Shown in pieces: positions 45,992 through 58,340 of a DNA stretch of 64,000 nt (positions within the stretch are counted from its first letter, which is position 1; each line of letters starts with the position of its first letter). The stretch covers positions 372,001-436,000 of the forward strand of contig JAFKAC010000036.1 in the NCBI GenBank assembly GCA_025766275.1, given 5' to 3'. Position numbers and translations under genes: made by a program. Source of the DNA: Lactarius indigo. Lineage: Eukaryota > Basidiomycota > Agaricomycetes > Russulales > Russulaceae. The notes under the pieces are model-generated. The model did no database searches, was not told the origin of the DNA, and saw only the letters and a program-made list of their open reading frames with translations.

Positions 45992-48900
45992 CTAGGTGCG
46001 ATCGTCCCAATCCGCATCATCAAGTGCGCGTGAGAAATCGTAGTCGTGACGAAAAATGAAGTGGGCCAGTCGTTTGTATGGCGTTCCACGGCGTTGTGTG
46101 TGGAGTCGTGCCGTGATTTGTGTTGCTCGTTCGCGGTCTACTGCACGCCTGAGCATGGCGAGCCAGGCACAGTACGTGCGAGCATGGGCATGTGTCATAG
46201 GAACATGGCAAATTCGTCAGGTCACGCACTTGGTGTGGGGCTGACGACATTCGAATGTGAGGTGTTGATCGTTATCGCAGTAACTGCATGCGGGCAGGCC
46301 TCGCCTGTCGTGGCGTGATGCACGTTGGTCTTCTTTGGCTAGTCGACTGGTGGGCGACTCCTCTCCGTGAAGGGTTGGGAACTGAGTATGACGTGTCATC
46401 TGTGCAGTCTGGGCGTAGGTACGAAGGGGTTGGCGAGGTGGAACAGGCAGTGCGATTTCCGATCCGAGGACCGGTACGCGGTGATGGTTGAGGCGTCGAT
46501 CAGTATTGTTCATACGTACGGCGGCGAACGGTAATAGTGTAGGGAGAGGATCTGACAGATAAGGCCTTAGGCGTGAGGCTGCACGTGCGTTAGCTAGGCG
46601 TTGATCTATCTCGTCGGCTTCAGTGCTCCACTCGCTCCAAGCTCGCTCGGTTTCCTTCATCCGTGAGACGAGCTGGTTGCACCTTGTAAGGGACGCACAA
46701 AGGCAATACACATCCGCAGTAACTCCTGGGTTGGCGAGTAAGTACATGGCCTGGTCGACCTCCGTTCGGGCGGGATGATCTGCACGAAATAGGTCCCTAG
46801 TATCTGGGGAGTCAGAAGGGGCATCCGGGCCGATATGAGGTTTGGCGAATAGTGGACCGTAGTAAATCGGCTGGTTGCGTCCTTCGGTGGCGATAATTAC
46901 AGGTCGATCGCGTTGATCGATCAAGAACTGGACAAATGGAGCTCGTCCCCTCGTACCGTTAGAGAGCGGTATCTCCATGATATAGTCGTTAGTGGGGAGC
47001 GTCATGGTCCAGTTCCGGTCTGGTTGCTCGATTCTGTCGAAGAGTGATCGGGTTTGGTTTGACCCTTGTGGGTTAGTGGGTCGCGGGGGTAGCGGGTGCT
47101 GTGGCAACGTCGGTGTCAGATTAGTGATGCGCAGAGCGAGAGTCGGTTGCGTGGGAGAGGGCAAACTGAGACGAGGTACCTCCGGTGTTGGCGTTAGCGG
47201 CGATTGGGGTCCGTCCCATAGTGTCGACTCTTCCTCCTGGGCGATTTGTTCCAGTGCCTCTTGCAGTAGTCGTTGTCGTCAATTAGTGCGGGCTTGTGAG
47301 TGTCGTTGGTGCATCCCTTGCGGGGTGATGTAGGTACTAAGGCCCCACATGTCTTCGCATGTACGCGGGGAGTTTTCCCGTGCATCATATGTTGGGCCGA
47401 CGTTCGCCCATCGTTCGACATCTCGGTTGACCTGTGCGCATAACCATTGAGGAGTATCACAGTCGGAGATCCACAGATACTGTGGTGGATGGCGAGGGGG
47501 CTCGTTGTCCATGAGTGTGATGTGGTTAATAGTCGCGTCTCGCGAGTTTTTATATTCGCGGACGAGATCCGGGGCGCGTAGATTGGACTCAGGTTCCCAG
47601 CTGTCGTGGGCTGCGGAGTACCCTTTCCATCGCACTAGATATTGTGGCGTTTTTTGACGACCGAAGAGACGATAATCGAGAAGTCATTCTACCTCCCATT
47701 CCTGTTCTCTGTTTACCAGATCTGGGGGTGGATTATCTTCTTTGGCACCATTGATCGCGGTCGTTTTATACGGCGTCAATAGTCCGGCGTGAAACGTATT
47801 ATGAATGCGCCAGGTAGGTGGTAGTCGAAGGGAGTAAGAGACGTCAGAGATGCACTGTATAATCACAAAGGGTCCGTATCGCCTAGGCGCCAGTTTTGTT
47901 GTGGGATGAGTCGTTTTTAGGTTAGTGGCATCTAACCACACTTTGTCTCCGATACGATAGGGCTGATAGGCGGTACTTTTTACCCATTTTAGTTGAGTCG
48001 CCTGCATGGCTTCTTTCGCCTGTTGCCAAGCCTTTTGGAGCGCGTCGAGTCTCTCGGTAGCTGTTGGAGAGGGGGTGGAATTAGATGTCGGTTGGTGGAC
48101 GTGAGGTATGAATCCCAGCAGTAACTCGAATGGGGCTTTCTTGGTTGTTTCGGAAGTCCACGCGTTTAGAGTGTACTGTGCGATTGGGAGCCATTTTGCC
48201 CAATCGTCTTGTTGGTAGTTAGAGAAAATCTGTAGATACTGTTCGAGGCATTGGTTAGTTCGCTCGGATTGTCCATCTGTTCGTGGATGATAAGCGGTAC
48301 TAATGTTTTGTTCCACCTTTAGAGCTGTACAGAGTGCTCTAGAGAACGAGGCAGTAAACCTTGGATCTCGATCTGAGATGACTTTAACAGGAAGTCCATA
48401 GTGTGGTACGACATGACAGAGATAGAGTGTGGCCAATTGTGTCGCGTCAATTGTTTCTTTGCAGGGGATAAAGATACTCGCTTTTGAGCATCCTTGATCC
48501 GTAATCATGAGGATGCTATCGTACTTCATCGATTTTGGGAGTTTAACGATAAAGTCGAGTGCGATAACGTGAAATGGTAGCGCCGTCCCAGTGGCGTAGA
48601 TAGGGGAGATCGGTGGTTTTGGGCGTCCTGGCAGGTTTTTATGGGCCTGACACATAGGGCATCCTATGACATAGTTAGTAATGTCGTTTGTCATGTTCGG
48701 CCACCAATAGTGTTTCTGTATCGCTTGTATGGTTTTCGTTTGGCCGGGGTGTCCAGCGGTAATTGAATCGTGAAAGGATTCAATCACCCCCCTTCTCAGA
48801 GGGAGATCGTCCACGATCACAAGGCGACCGTGGTGGAAAAGCAGCGGGGAGTCGGGGGTAGATCGTTCGAGGTGATAACGATCGACCCAATTGGAGGGAA

Positions 48901-51900
48901 AGGCGCGAAGTTGGGCGTGGCGGCAGCGATCATCGAGAGTTGTGATTCGAGTGACGTTGATGAAGTAGGATGGGGGTAAGATGGTAATGCCGACGTTGTC
49001 GTCAGCGTTGGGCGTGAGGGACGGATGTCGAGATAGAGAGTCCGCGTGAAGGGTAGGCCCGGGTACGTGTCAGAGTCGTAGGTCGTAGTTGGCCAAAATA
49101 TTGACAAGGCGTGCCACGTGGCGATTGATGTGTTGGGGGGACCGATAATGGAGGAGATTGGCGTGATCAGTAAAAACGGTGACTGGATGGCGAGCTGCTA
49201 CCAGAAGATGGCACCAATGCTCTAAACCGCATACGAGTGCGAGGAATTCGCGATCATAGACATCATAGTTTCATTCCACGGTGGTAAAAGCTTGCGAGAA
49301 GTAGCCTACTGCCTGGTGTTTGTTATGTACATCGGGTTGAGTCAGAATAGCTCCTATAGCGTATAGTGATGCATCCGTTTGAAGGGAATATGGGAGGTCC
49401 GGATTGGGCTGTTTAAGCGCGGGTCGTGAGCAAGCTAATACAAGGAGGGTGTCGAGTGCGGTGGTATGTTCTGAAGTCCAGGCGAACGGGATGTTTTTGC
49501 AAAGGAGCTGTGTAAGTGGTTGAGCTAAATGGGCGTAGCGCGGGATGAATGGTCGTTGGTATCCTAAGACTCCAAGGATACTGCGCACTTGCTTCACCGT
49601 AGTAAGTTGCCAAGGCCAATCGTGCAGACCGGAGACTTTGTCTAGTCCCATGCGAATGGTTCCATCAGCGATCGACATACCTAAATAGTCAATTTCGGTG
49701 CGCTCAAATTCGCATTTCGAGAGCTTTAGAAAATAACTCTCGTCGAGGAGGACCTGTAGAACGTTACGGACGATCATTCGGTGTCGCTGAATGTCGTGTG
49801 TGGTGGCGATGAGTATGTCGTCCATATAGATGAATAACTCTGCCGGGAATTGGTTGAGTAACGAGCGAAATATGTGGTTCATCGTGCGTACGAAGGTTGC
49901 TGGTGAGTTAGTTAGTCCGAAGTACATGACCATCGGTTCAAATAATCCTTGAGGTGTTTTGAACGCGGCCTTCCATTGATCGCCGTCTTTTATTCGGATA
50001 TTGTTATATCCCCAACGAATGTCGAACTTGGTGAACAACATTTTATCGGCTAGTCGATCCAGGATATTAGAGATCAACGGGATCGGATACGTATCTCGAA
50101 CGGTTATCTTATTGAGGGGTTTGTAATCTTGTACGGGTCGTAGTTTGCCGTCCTTTTTCTTTAAGAAGAAGAACGACGACGCGTACTGTGATTTTGACTG
50201 CCGAATGTATCCTTTCTCCAGATGCTCACGTAGAAACTCGTCCAAGTGTTCCATTTCTTTGGCATTGAGTGGATATATTTTGCACTGTAGTGTCGGAGGC
50301 ACGTCCGGAAGTAAAGTGATCACGTGGTCGTCAATTCATTCAGGTGGAAAGCGTTTAGCAGCTTCCTCCAAAAAGACGGTGGCATAGTATTCGTATTGTG
50401 GTGGTAACTTTTCAGCTCCGCTCGAACCAAACTGTTCCGCCATTTGTTGTGCTATGGTATTGATGGCGTCCTGTGGTTTGAAGGTAAGTCGTCTGTCAGG
50501 TCCGAGTAACTGGTTCTTTGCCCAGTTGATGCGAGGATTGGTGTCTCTAAACCATGTGTGGCCTAAGATGATGCACGGGCGACCCAACGTGGTAACGTAG
50601 AGGTCGGTGTCGTACGAATCGTGGCCCCAAACAAGTTTGACCGAGCACACCTCAGTGATGGTTCCAGATTGGTTCGGCGTTCCATCGGCATTGTATGCCA
50701 TCCTGGTAGGTACTCTGGTTGTCGTCATCCAGAGTTGGTGGACTAGGGCTGTGTCAATGAAGTTTTGCGAAGCCCCCGAGTCGAGTAGTGCGGGTACTTT
50801 GTCTCCTTCCGCAGTTATAAGCTGGATGGTAAGTGTCGATCCATCTTCGGGCGAAAGAGTATTGATTTCGGTAGCACTACTGTTTTCTAAGTCGTCGTCG
50901 TCATCGACCCCGACTTCTATGAGCATTTGGGATATCATTTGTCGTCGATCGGCGCTCGATAGGCCTAACATTCCGGAGATAAGTGTTTGTTTATCCAGTA
51001 CTGGAGTGGGAGGTACGGGTGTCTGCGGTACCAAGATCGTCGTAAGTTCGTTAACCCGACCAGGATTTGTTTTTTTCTTAGGGCAGTCTCGAGAAAGGTG
51101 TCCCGACTGTTTACAGCGGAAACAGAGTCCTTCCTTTCGACACTGTTCCCATTCGGCCTGCTCCTGGGGGGTACGTTGTCAAGGCATAAACGTATTGACG
51201 GCATCCATGTCCATTGGTACTATGTCGTTTCATGTCGCGGGACGTGGTGCCGTTGGTTTTGGTGGAGGTACGCCTCCTTTTCCAAGTGCGGCCACACAAT
51301 TGGTAATAGTCTGAAACCGTTGGACCTCTTCTCTAGTGGCGATTTTCCAATCATTCATTGTGACTGGCATGGTTCCGCATTTAAGGCAAGCGACGAGTAA
51401 ACCCTTTTTTAGTCCTCGTCGAAAGAGGTCGACAGTGCCGATTGCTGTCATATCCCATCCGGCGGCGTCCGCGAGTTGTTCAAACCAGGCGATATACTTG
51501 TCGATCGCGTCGCCGACCATGGTCAGGGCTGTTAGTTTGGCATACGCATTCTGTTTACTGAGGGTGTCGGTCCAAGCGTTTTTGAAGTCGTCGATGAACT
51601 CGTTCCACAGGCGTTCGTCGTTTTCTGCGATAGGGTGAGTCGCATGATTTATTTTGTCATCAAGTTTTCGGTCCTGTGTTTGGTTCCAATTCTCAACGTC
51701 TGGCCCTCGAATCAACGTGAGCGCGAGGGCGACTCTTTGATACGGTGAGACCATTCTTTCGTTAGTGTGGTTTACTCGTTGATATTGATTGAATTCATGT
51801 AGAAATTGAGCACTCTTTGCTCAATTTCCGTCGAAATAGGTGGGGGCTCCACCCTGGAGAGGTCCATTGGTTGTCGTTGGTGTGGACGTGCTGCCGGATC

Positions 51901-52415
51901 CACTAGCCATTGGTACAGGTGGGACGGTGACGGGGAACGGTAGTGGTACAAGCAGTGGGGGTGGTTGTGGTGAGCGTCGCTTCCCTTTTCGTTTTAATGC
52001 GGTTACGGCTAATTGATGAATATTCCAATCGTACTCGGGGGTTTGTTGAGTGTTGGTTCTGACACGCAATCCCCAATCGTGTGGTTGTTCGACTCGAGCG
52101 CTGTTATATGTCGCCCAGCCTGGATAGTCTAGCAGTACTTCGTACCACGCGTTTTCGTTTTCGAAATATTCGATGTCAAGGCTTGGGTTGGGTGTGCGCT
52201 CGAGTGTATATCCTCTGTGGTGTTCCCACACGAGTTTCGGTACGGCAAGGTCATGGAGGTTCGGTGTCGTGCGCCTGAGCACCAGTCATTTTTCGGTGCT
52301 GTCGTTTAAGTCATTGGCGGGTTCAATATAAGCAAACGAACCGTCTGGGGTGTCGGCCAGTCTGTGTGCGTACGACACTTTATACACTGTGTCGTCTAGC
52401 GGAAGATGTGAGGTC
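45992..52415 (-). pseudogene. gag-pol: Element D Gag-Pol, single frame with ten TGA codons
   Basis: One reading frame spans nearly the whole interior and ends with TAG at 45992. It is interrupted only by TGA, at 52286, 51821, 51230, 51179, 50336, 49271, 49070, 47684, 47279 and 46217 (lower coordinates). Domains in order: capsid-like region (VALALTLIRGPDVENW), CCHC knuckle CFRCKQSGHLSRDC, protease LLDSGASQNFID, RT with FTKFDIRWGYNNIRIKDGDQ and YMDDILIAT, RNase H, integrase with HPGQTKTIQ, CPMCQAHK, VIALDFIVKLP, KVISDRDPRF and TDGQSERTNQ, chromodomain ([20 protein letters not shown]), then a roughly 450-residue extension with YYGPLFAKPHIG and a second CCHC motif CSYCDNDQHLTFEC. No frameshifts were found. 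The initiation codon is unresolved. Confidence 0.87.
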
Positions 52416-52423
52416 TACTCTTA

Positions 52424-52766
52424 TGTCACGGTACCAGCGGACCGTCCGTGACGTGATCGAGTTCGAAAGCTTGGATTTTACGCAAGCGAAGTGTGCTAAC
52501 TTGACCTGCTCAGGGGCACGCAAGTGAGAGGGGAATAGACTGGATTCAAGGACGAAGAGTAGACAAGGTATGTACTACTCTATGGCTACATCTTATATAC
52601 TCGTACATACTGTGGTTTTTCGTGACTGTTTTCTGTTATGTTTCAAGCTCCTAATGAGCTGGCAGAGATACTTCATACGTGGCAGAGACAGCTGGCAAAA
52701 GATCAGTGCGTTGGCAATCGATTCGACGTGGCGAGCTCGTGACCGTGATGTCACATGGGTGTGACA
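52424..52766 (-). repeat. 5' LTR of element D
   Basis: 343 bp, TGTCACGG...GTGTGACA, direct repeat of 45638-45980, followed by the TSD TCCTC. Confidence 0.9.
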
Positions 52767-53162
52767 TCCTCTCCAGTCTCTTCAGATACTGCTTCTCCAG
52801 TGGTGTGTTCTTGTAGTTGCCCGTCAATTGGACCCCAATCTGCCCTACTATTGAGTTCTCGCGCGTCGATGTCGCAGCGATATCTCGGTCCTGTCGGTCT
52901 GACGATGTCCCAATGCGTGTCTATTGGATTCCACGTAACTTCCGTCCAACACAAGTGATCGAAGTTGAACTCAACTGGTTGGAACCTACTAGGTCTGTTA
53001 AACTCCATGAAATATCCAGTTTCTTCTTGTCTTTCCCTCCAACTAGCAGCTTGTAGGAAGCGCGTAGGGACGTTGCGTTCTCCTCTTCTTGGGAGTGAAT
53101 AAGGACGAAAACTCGTCCACTAGTCTCTGGTTGTTACGGCCACGGTGGGATCTTGGTCTTAA

Positions 53163-53715
53163 TGTAACGTCGTGATGACGTTAGCTCAACTTGAGCTTGA
53201 TGTGGCGATAACTACTTAGCGATGATCTCGATAACCCTCTCTTGAAGACATGGAGGTCCAAGTCTAAGTCCTAGTGAAAGCGTGGAGGCTCACTGAAAGG
53301 TTGCTTATGATCTCATCACAAACGAAGTCAGACACCTTGTGATGACAGGATAACAAGACACGAGAAAGAGAGAAAGAGGAGAGAAACAAGTGATGATTCA
53401 AGAAGACCAAGATGGCGTATCTTGGTCTTCACGAGACACTATAAATACAAGTCGAGCAGGCTTTGAAGCACTGCTATGAGTCACAGTAATGTAGCGTCCA
53501 ACGTATCGCAGAAACAACTCGAACCCTAATACTACTAGTACCAGTACTAGTGGTGTCAGTCATCAGTCAGCTATCGTATCTTATCACCTATCACACTACC
53601 ACACTACCGTATCTCTGTAAGTAAGTCCGCGACTAATATACCTTACCGCCGTAATCACAACCAGTACAGTAAGGGTCCTCAGCCATATCGATCGCTACCA
53701 GTCCAAGACGTAACA
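53163..53715 (-). repeat. 5' LTR of element C
   Basis: 553 bp, direct repeat of 37687-38239, followed by the TSD CCTGT. Confidence 0.88.
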
Positions 53716-56700
53716 CCTGTTCTTCAGAGAAAACCTTTTTGTACTTGTGGTATTGCTTTAGGACTATCTGGTCCCAGGTTTTCTCTTCCTTTGGTAGTGC
53801 TTTTACAGCCATTTCTGTTGAGGTGGATGTTCTTCTAATCTTTTCTTCCTCTACTTGAAAGACAAAGATTTCTTTGCCTGGTTCTGCCAGGGCTTCTGCC
53901 TTCTGGACCCATGCCTTTCAGATGCATGTTACTTCCTGGTCCATGTTGAGTCCTAATGTCTTGATCACTAGTGGTTGCATTTCTGGATTGAGGACTGTGT
54001 CTTTCCACCTGATGATGGGTTCGAATGCTGCCAACCAGGGGTATCCTAGGATGATATCATCGTTGCCTAGGTCTGTGACCAAAAATTGCATATCTTGATT
54101 CTTTGGTCCTGCTTGTACTTGTAGGTCAACATAGTGCATAATGTTGCCTGCCTTGTTCCCTGTACCATTGATGTTTTTGATGGTTCTTTGATGTTGAAGG
54201 GGTGCCTTCCCTATCTCCATCATCTTCAATAGCTTCTCACTAATGAAATTGTCCGTTTCCCTGGAATCTATGAGAACTTTCTTTTTGGCCATTTTGTGTG
54301 CTGACTGGATAATCGTTGGTATATTCAGCGATCAATATTTGCTAGTGAACACATCTTTTAAACCCAAGGTGCACACCCAGACCATTGGGGTTGCACCTAT
54401 CAAAAATCTGCCTCACTGGGCCTCCCCTCCTGTCATGAACTCCCCTGTCATCTTTCCCTTTTCTGCCCTTATCTGATCCATTCCCTTTCTTGGTAGTTAC
54501 CTTCTTGAACCTATGCCTTCCCTTATCTGATTGTTCTAGCACCTTCTATGCTATTATTGTTCACCCTTCTCTTGCTTTGCTGGCATAACACCATCTTACA
54601 CAATAATAGCATCATCTTTCAAGCACACCACTCTATCTATAGCAACCAGTAGCACTATGTGCTCAGGTGCAATCCTGTACTATATAGGGAACCCTGTAGT
54701 GCACCTTAGCTCCTTAGCTTTGGCTTAATCAACTATCTGCATTGTATCTCCTATTGACTCCTTGAGTGCTTCAGTCCCTTCAGCACTCAAGCCCTTGACC
54801 CTGAACCCCTGACCCTTGACCCTTATCCTCTTTGGGTCATTCCCCTCTCAGCCTCTGTGCAGGCTTCCCCTTGACTTTGCCCTCACCCTCTTCTTGTCTT
54901 ACTGGTCAGCCCAGTGACACGTAACCTTTGGACCTAGGCCTCCAAGCTCGTCCATTGCTACCGACTCAGTCACCTTAGCACAAGGGACTGCTACAGAAGG
55001 ACCTTCCCACCTCAAGCACAGGGGGATTGTCACCGACTCAGCTACCCCAGCGTAGGAGCTGTTACAGAAGACCTTCGGAGTCCTTCCACCCAGTGGGGAT
55101 CCGACTCAGAGTCCTTTGCCTTAGGCAGGATCTGTTACAGAATGACACATGCCCCTGCAGAGGTGTGACAGGGACTGTTACAGAAGAACTTAGGAGTCAT
55201 TGCACTTAGTGCCAATCCAACTTGGCTGTCAACTGCCACATGACAGGAAGCCATTACAGAATGATACATGCCCCCACAGAGGCGTGACACCTCCATAGCT
55301 TTGATGGCTTCTTTCATGACCTTGAGCTTAGCTTTCAATTCCATTGACTGGCCAGCTTTGATAAAGGTGTGGGCAACCTCAGTTTTGTCACCCTCTTTGT
55401 CTTCTTCGCCTTCTTCTTTGCTTTTGACTTCAGCCTTCTTGGAACTAATGCTAGCTTTAGGTGCTTTTGTGTTATGGTTTTGCCCCCTCGACCTCAGCAA
55501 ATGGTGATACAAAGGATGCAATCATGGAATGAGGAAGAAGATGACAGAGAAAAGGCTGAGATAAGCCATAAACCAAGAGATAAGTGCCCCAGCCTGCGAT
55601 ACCACTGGACCATCTGCAATGATGCACAGAACTATAGGTTCCACCGGCCCGGATAAAGCAATATCCAAGTTGCCTGTCATGTGACCCTGGCATGTGACCT
55701 GGCTAGAATGCACTGGAAGAGTCCAGATGAGCTTGTGCCTGGCTGACTGATGTTTGGTATCTGATGACTGATACTGACTGTGGATTACTCATCGACAATT
55801 ACACTGTTACGATAAGGATGACTGATACTCTGTTCTAATTGGTTGACCGACTGTATGCTGACTGATGCTTACACATTCCTGATGACACTCTTACTGTATG
55901 ATTACTCACCCTAGGATCATTGTAATAGGGTTTCTGAGTTTGAACCTTATGATAGCAGGAGTATAAGTAGGGTAGCATGTATCCCCTAGTTCTCCAGCTT
56001 GAGATTCTTGTGGTATTGTACTGGCTGTTTGCCATCCTCTCCCTTCTATCATTTGAGCCTGGGCTGTTTGCCACCCCTTTGGCTGTCTGCCAAAAACCCT
56101 CTCCTCTCTTATCTGCCATTTCTTATCTGCCATTTTCTGCCTCTCAGTACTTCTGTCTGATAGAAGGCTGCTAGCACCTTTGTCAACTAGGGGATGCCTT
56201 GGCTGTATTTGCCCTTCCCCATGAGTTGGCTGATGATTTGGGGCTTGGTGCTCCCACAGAACCATCCAAGTCAGACACTACACCCGTACAAGCATAACAT
56301 TTTGCAAGGCAATTTCTGGCAATATGCCCTTCTTTGTTGCAATTGAAGCACTTGATGCTTTTGCATTTCTGCTCTGGCTTGGTAGAGGCGACTCTACCCT
56401 TTCCTTGTTTATTGGATTGGGATCGATCGGCTCTAGTATCCATAGCATCAGCTTTGGGAGTGGGAAGCTTTATCCCCAGGATTTTGGCCCACTGACTTTG
56501 GGACCAACATTGGCCTTTCTAAGGTTTATCTTCGTTAAAACCTCTCAAATTCTGGACTGCAAGGTTGTCCTGGTGGTACTGGCATGTTGCTTCTGCCCAG
56601 TCATGGAAAGTGACGGGGCAGATGACTTTGTAGATATGATCCACCATCTTGAATGGGAGTTTGGTGGCATAGAGGGACAAGGTAGGTTTGTCGTCCAACC

Positions 56701-57760
56701 TGTAAGTTGCTTCTGCAGCCAATGCTTCAAACTGAGCAATAAACGTATCAACATCTCCTGATATGAATGAGAGAAGTTGCAGTTTATGCTCAGCCCTTTC
56801 TCTGGCTCCTGAGTCTTGGAAGGCAAGCTGAAATCCTTGTGAGACTTCCATCCAATAGTGTTCATTGGTGGTGGGTCTTCCTGTCTGAAATTCCCCTATC
56901 ATCCAATTCGTCCATTTCTTGGTCCAGTCTCTGATGTTTGGTCCTTTGATGAATCTGAGCATTAGTGCAGCTCTTTTCATAGGATTCACCATCTGATCTG
57001 CATCAATGTTGGCAATCTGGTAAAGGTTGAACTCGTTCATGAAAGTGTCCGTGAGTCTGTGAGGGTGCAATCACCATTGAAATCAGAAGGGGGATTGCCC
57101 CCTAACTTTCCATTGCTGCCACCTCCACCTCCCCCACCTGGTGTGGCACCTGCACCAGGGGGTCCCCCACCCCCAGCACCACCTCTCCCTGATGGTCCAG
57201 CTGGTGGTCCTCTGGAGCCTCCCCCTTCCCCTCCACTTGGTGGGGGGCCTCCTCTGGGCATCCCAAGTCCTTTGCCTGGCTTGCTAAAGAATGAGGGGAC
57301 TTGAGTAGATGGGGCCTTCGTGCCTGCCAACATTAATGCTGTGGCTGTTGTACTCATTGCTGCCAAACTGTATATGTCGCCAGTCTTTGTTCTGGAACTT
57401 TGTGTACATCCAGGCACAGTGCTATCTCCAGCCTTAATTGCGGTGATGAACTGCGGCTTCATTGGTCTCCCTAAGTTGTAGGATGTGGGTACTGTGTTAG
57501 TCGCGACCCAATGTCCAGTTCTGGTATCTTGTCCAATGAAGTACCACTGTTAAGTGGATTCTTCATACTCAACTGCGAGGTATTGATTGCCTAGGTTATC
57601 GTAAACCCAATAGCCTTCCTCGTTGTCTATTTCTTCCCAAAGGGCTGCACCTTTGATGTGTTGAGGGAGATCATCGTGATGAACAGCACACATAGAGATC
57701 TTACTCACAGAGACAAAGTAGACTGTGGTGAGATAAGAAGGGTGGCTGGAAAGCAGCAAC
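53716..57760 (-). pseudogene. gag: Element B gag and protease half, decayed
   Basis: Resumes element B after the C insertion. Protease: LIDSRETDNFISEKLL and FLVTDLGNDDIILGYPWL (54270-54010), where the catalytic DSG has become DSR. Basic nucleocapsid tail near 54540-54340. Capsid: MVNPMKRAALMLRFIKGPNI and FISGDVDTFIAQFEALAAEA (57000-56700). Knuckle CFNCNKEGHIARNC near 56340. Pro/Gly-rich linker 57300-57080. N-terminal ALWEEIDNEEGYWVYDN near 57650. The stretch 54545-56280 interrupts gag and appears to be another AT-rich repeat insertion of unknown type, with a GGGTTTCTG segment that recurs near 63210. No 5' LTR matching 34169-34543 was found. Confidence 0.7.
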
Positions 57761-58340
57761 AGGAGTCAAGCAGTGGAAGCAAGAAGTATCTGGCACATAA
57801 CAGAGTGAGAACTGATGTGGACCAGGGCATACAAAGTAGTCTACTTATACTATACAGAGGTGTGACACTAGTACAAGGATAGTAACATAGAGTCACGGAA
57901 TACAAGGAGTGTTGTTCTACATACAGGACAAAAGGAATGTACCAAAGGAGAACAAGGCAACAAGAACAAAAGAAAGTCTAGACAAGTATGATATCATAGT
58001 GACATCACAATAAAGATAACGCTGTAAAGGGAACAAAGGAAGGAGTACAATGAAATGTCCAGAGTGTTCTACATGATGTCATTGTACATGATGTCATAGA
58101 TAAGCTAAGAAGTCCAAGATTGTACAGATCATATAATCTAATCTACAGGTCCAATATATCTTATCTAAAGCAGTTCATATCTGCAAGTCTTTTAGAGCTG
58201 CTAAGTGCGTGCAGGTCACTTATCAACACATTGTAGGTTCTTCTTTCAAGGGGGAATGGTTTGAATCCAGTCACCAAACGAGACTGGGTCAAACTTCTTT
58301 GCTTTGTTAGGTTGACTAGTGTTCTGTAGACTTGTCTTAA
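57761..58340. other. AT-rich repeat-derived DNA with gag-like start
   Basis: CpG-poor. Near 58160-58380 the minus strand retains FKPFPLERRTYNVL, resembling the A-family gag start (FRPYSLPRRGERNI). This is consistent with the gag start of the F-family element directly inside its LTR at 58341. The remainder is unclassified. Confidence 0.4.

Larger units (their letters stand above)
45638..52766 (-). mobile_element. Ty3/gypsy chromovirus, element D (youngest)
   Basis: Complete 7.1-kb element with two 343-bp LTRs and a perfect TSD TCCTC (45633-45637 and 52767-52771). The LTRs differ at only about four positions by eye, including a TG-to-TA change at the 5' tip of the left copy. A purine tract AGAAGGGGGG adjoins the 3' LTR on the minus strand. 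CpG is abundant. It belongs to a different clade from A and C, with one continuous gag-pol frame. Confidence 0.92.
43985..53143 (-). pseudogene. gag: Element C gag, split by element D
   Basis: N-terminal part at 53143-52772, remainder at 45632-43985. Removing D and one TCCTC copy rejoins the two halves. An in-frame TAG at 53120 replaces the CAG of element A, and a TGA at 44312 precedes the CCHC knuckle. The capsid region (EPPSIFDGDRLKVDQFLTQW, ADGFSQRFENTLEREQAQA) is otherwise open and carries CGA where element A has TGA. The first codon is the same CCACCGTGG context seen in A. Confidence 0.82.
37687..53715 (-). mobile_element. Ty3/gypsy chromovirus, element C, with nested insertions
   Basis: Bounded by 553-bp LTRs (37687-38239 and 53163-53715) and a perfect TSD CCTGT (37682-37686 and 53716-53720). 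It is a sister of element A. It contains two solo LTRs (38284-38815 and 41067-41503) and the complete element D (45638-52766). Without these the element is about 7.9 kb. The two LTRs differ at about 25 sites by eye, mostly CpG transitions, so C is older than A and D. Confidence 0.9.

Noticed and set aside
45992..52415. UGA read as a sense codon by element D
   Set aside because: Ten TGA codons in one frame suggest recoding, but host genes here end in TGA, A/C comparison proves CGA-to-TGA decay in sister elements, and the sites are plausible Arg positions.
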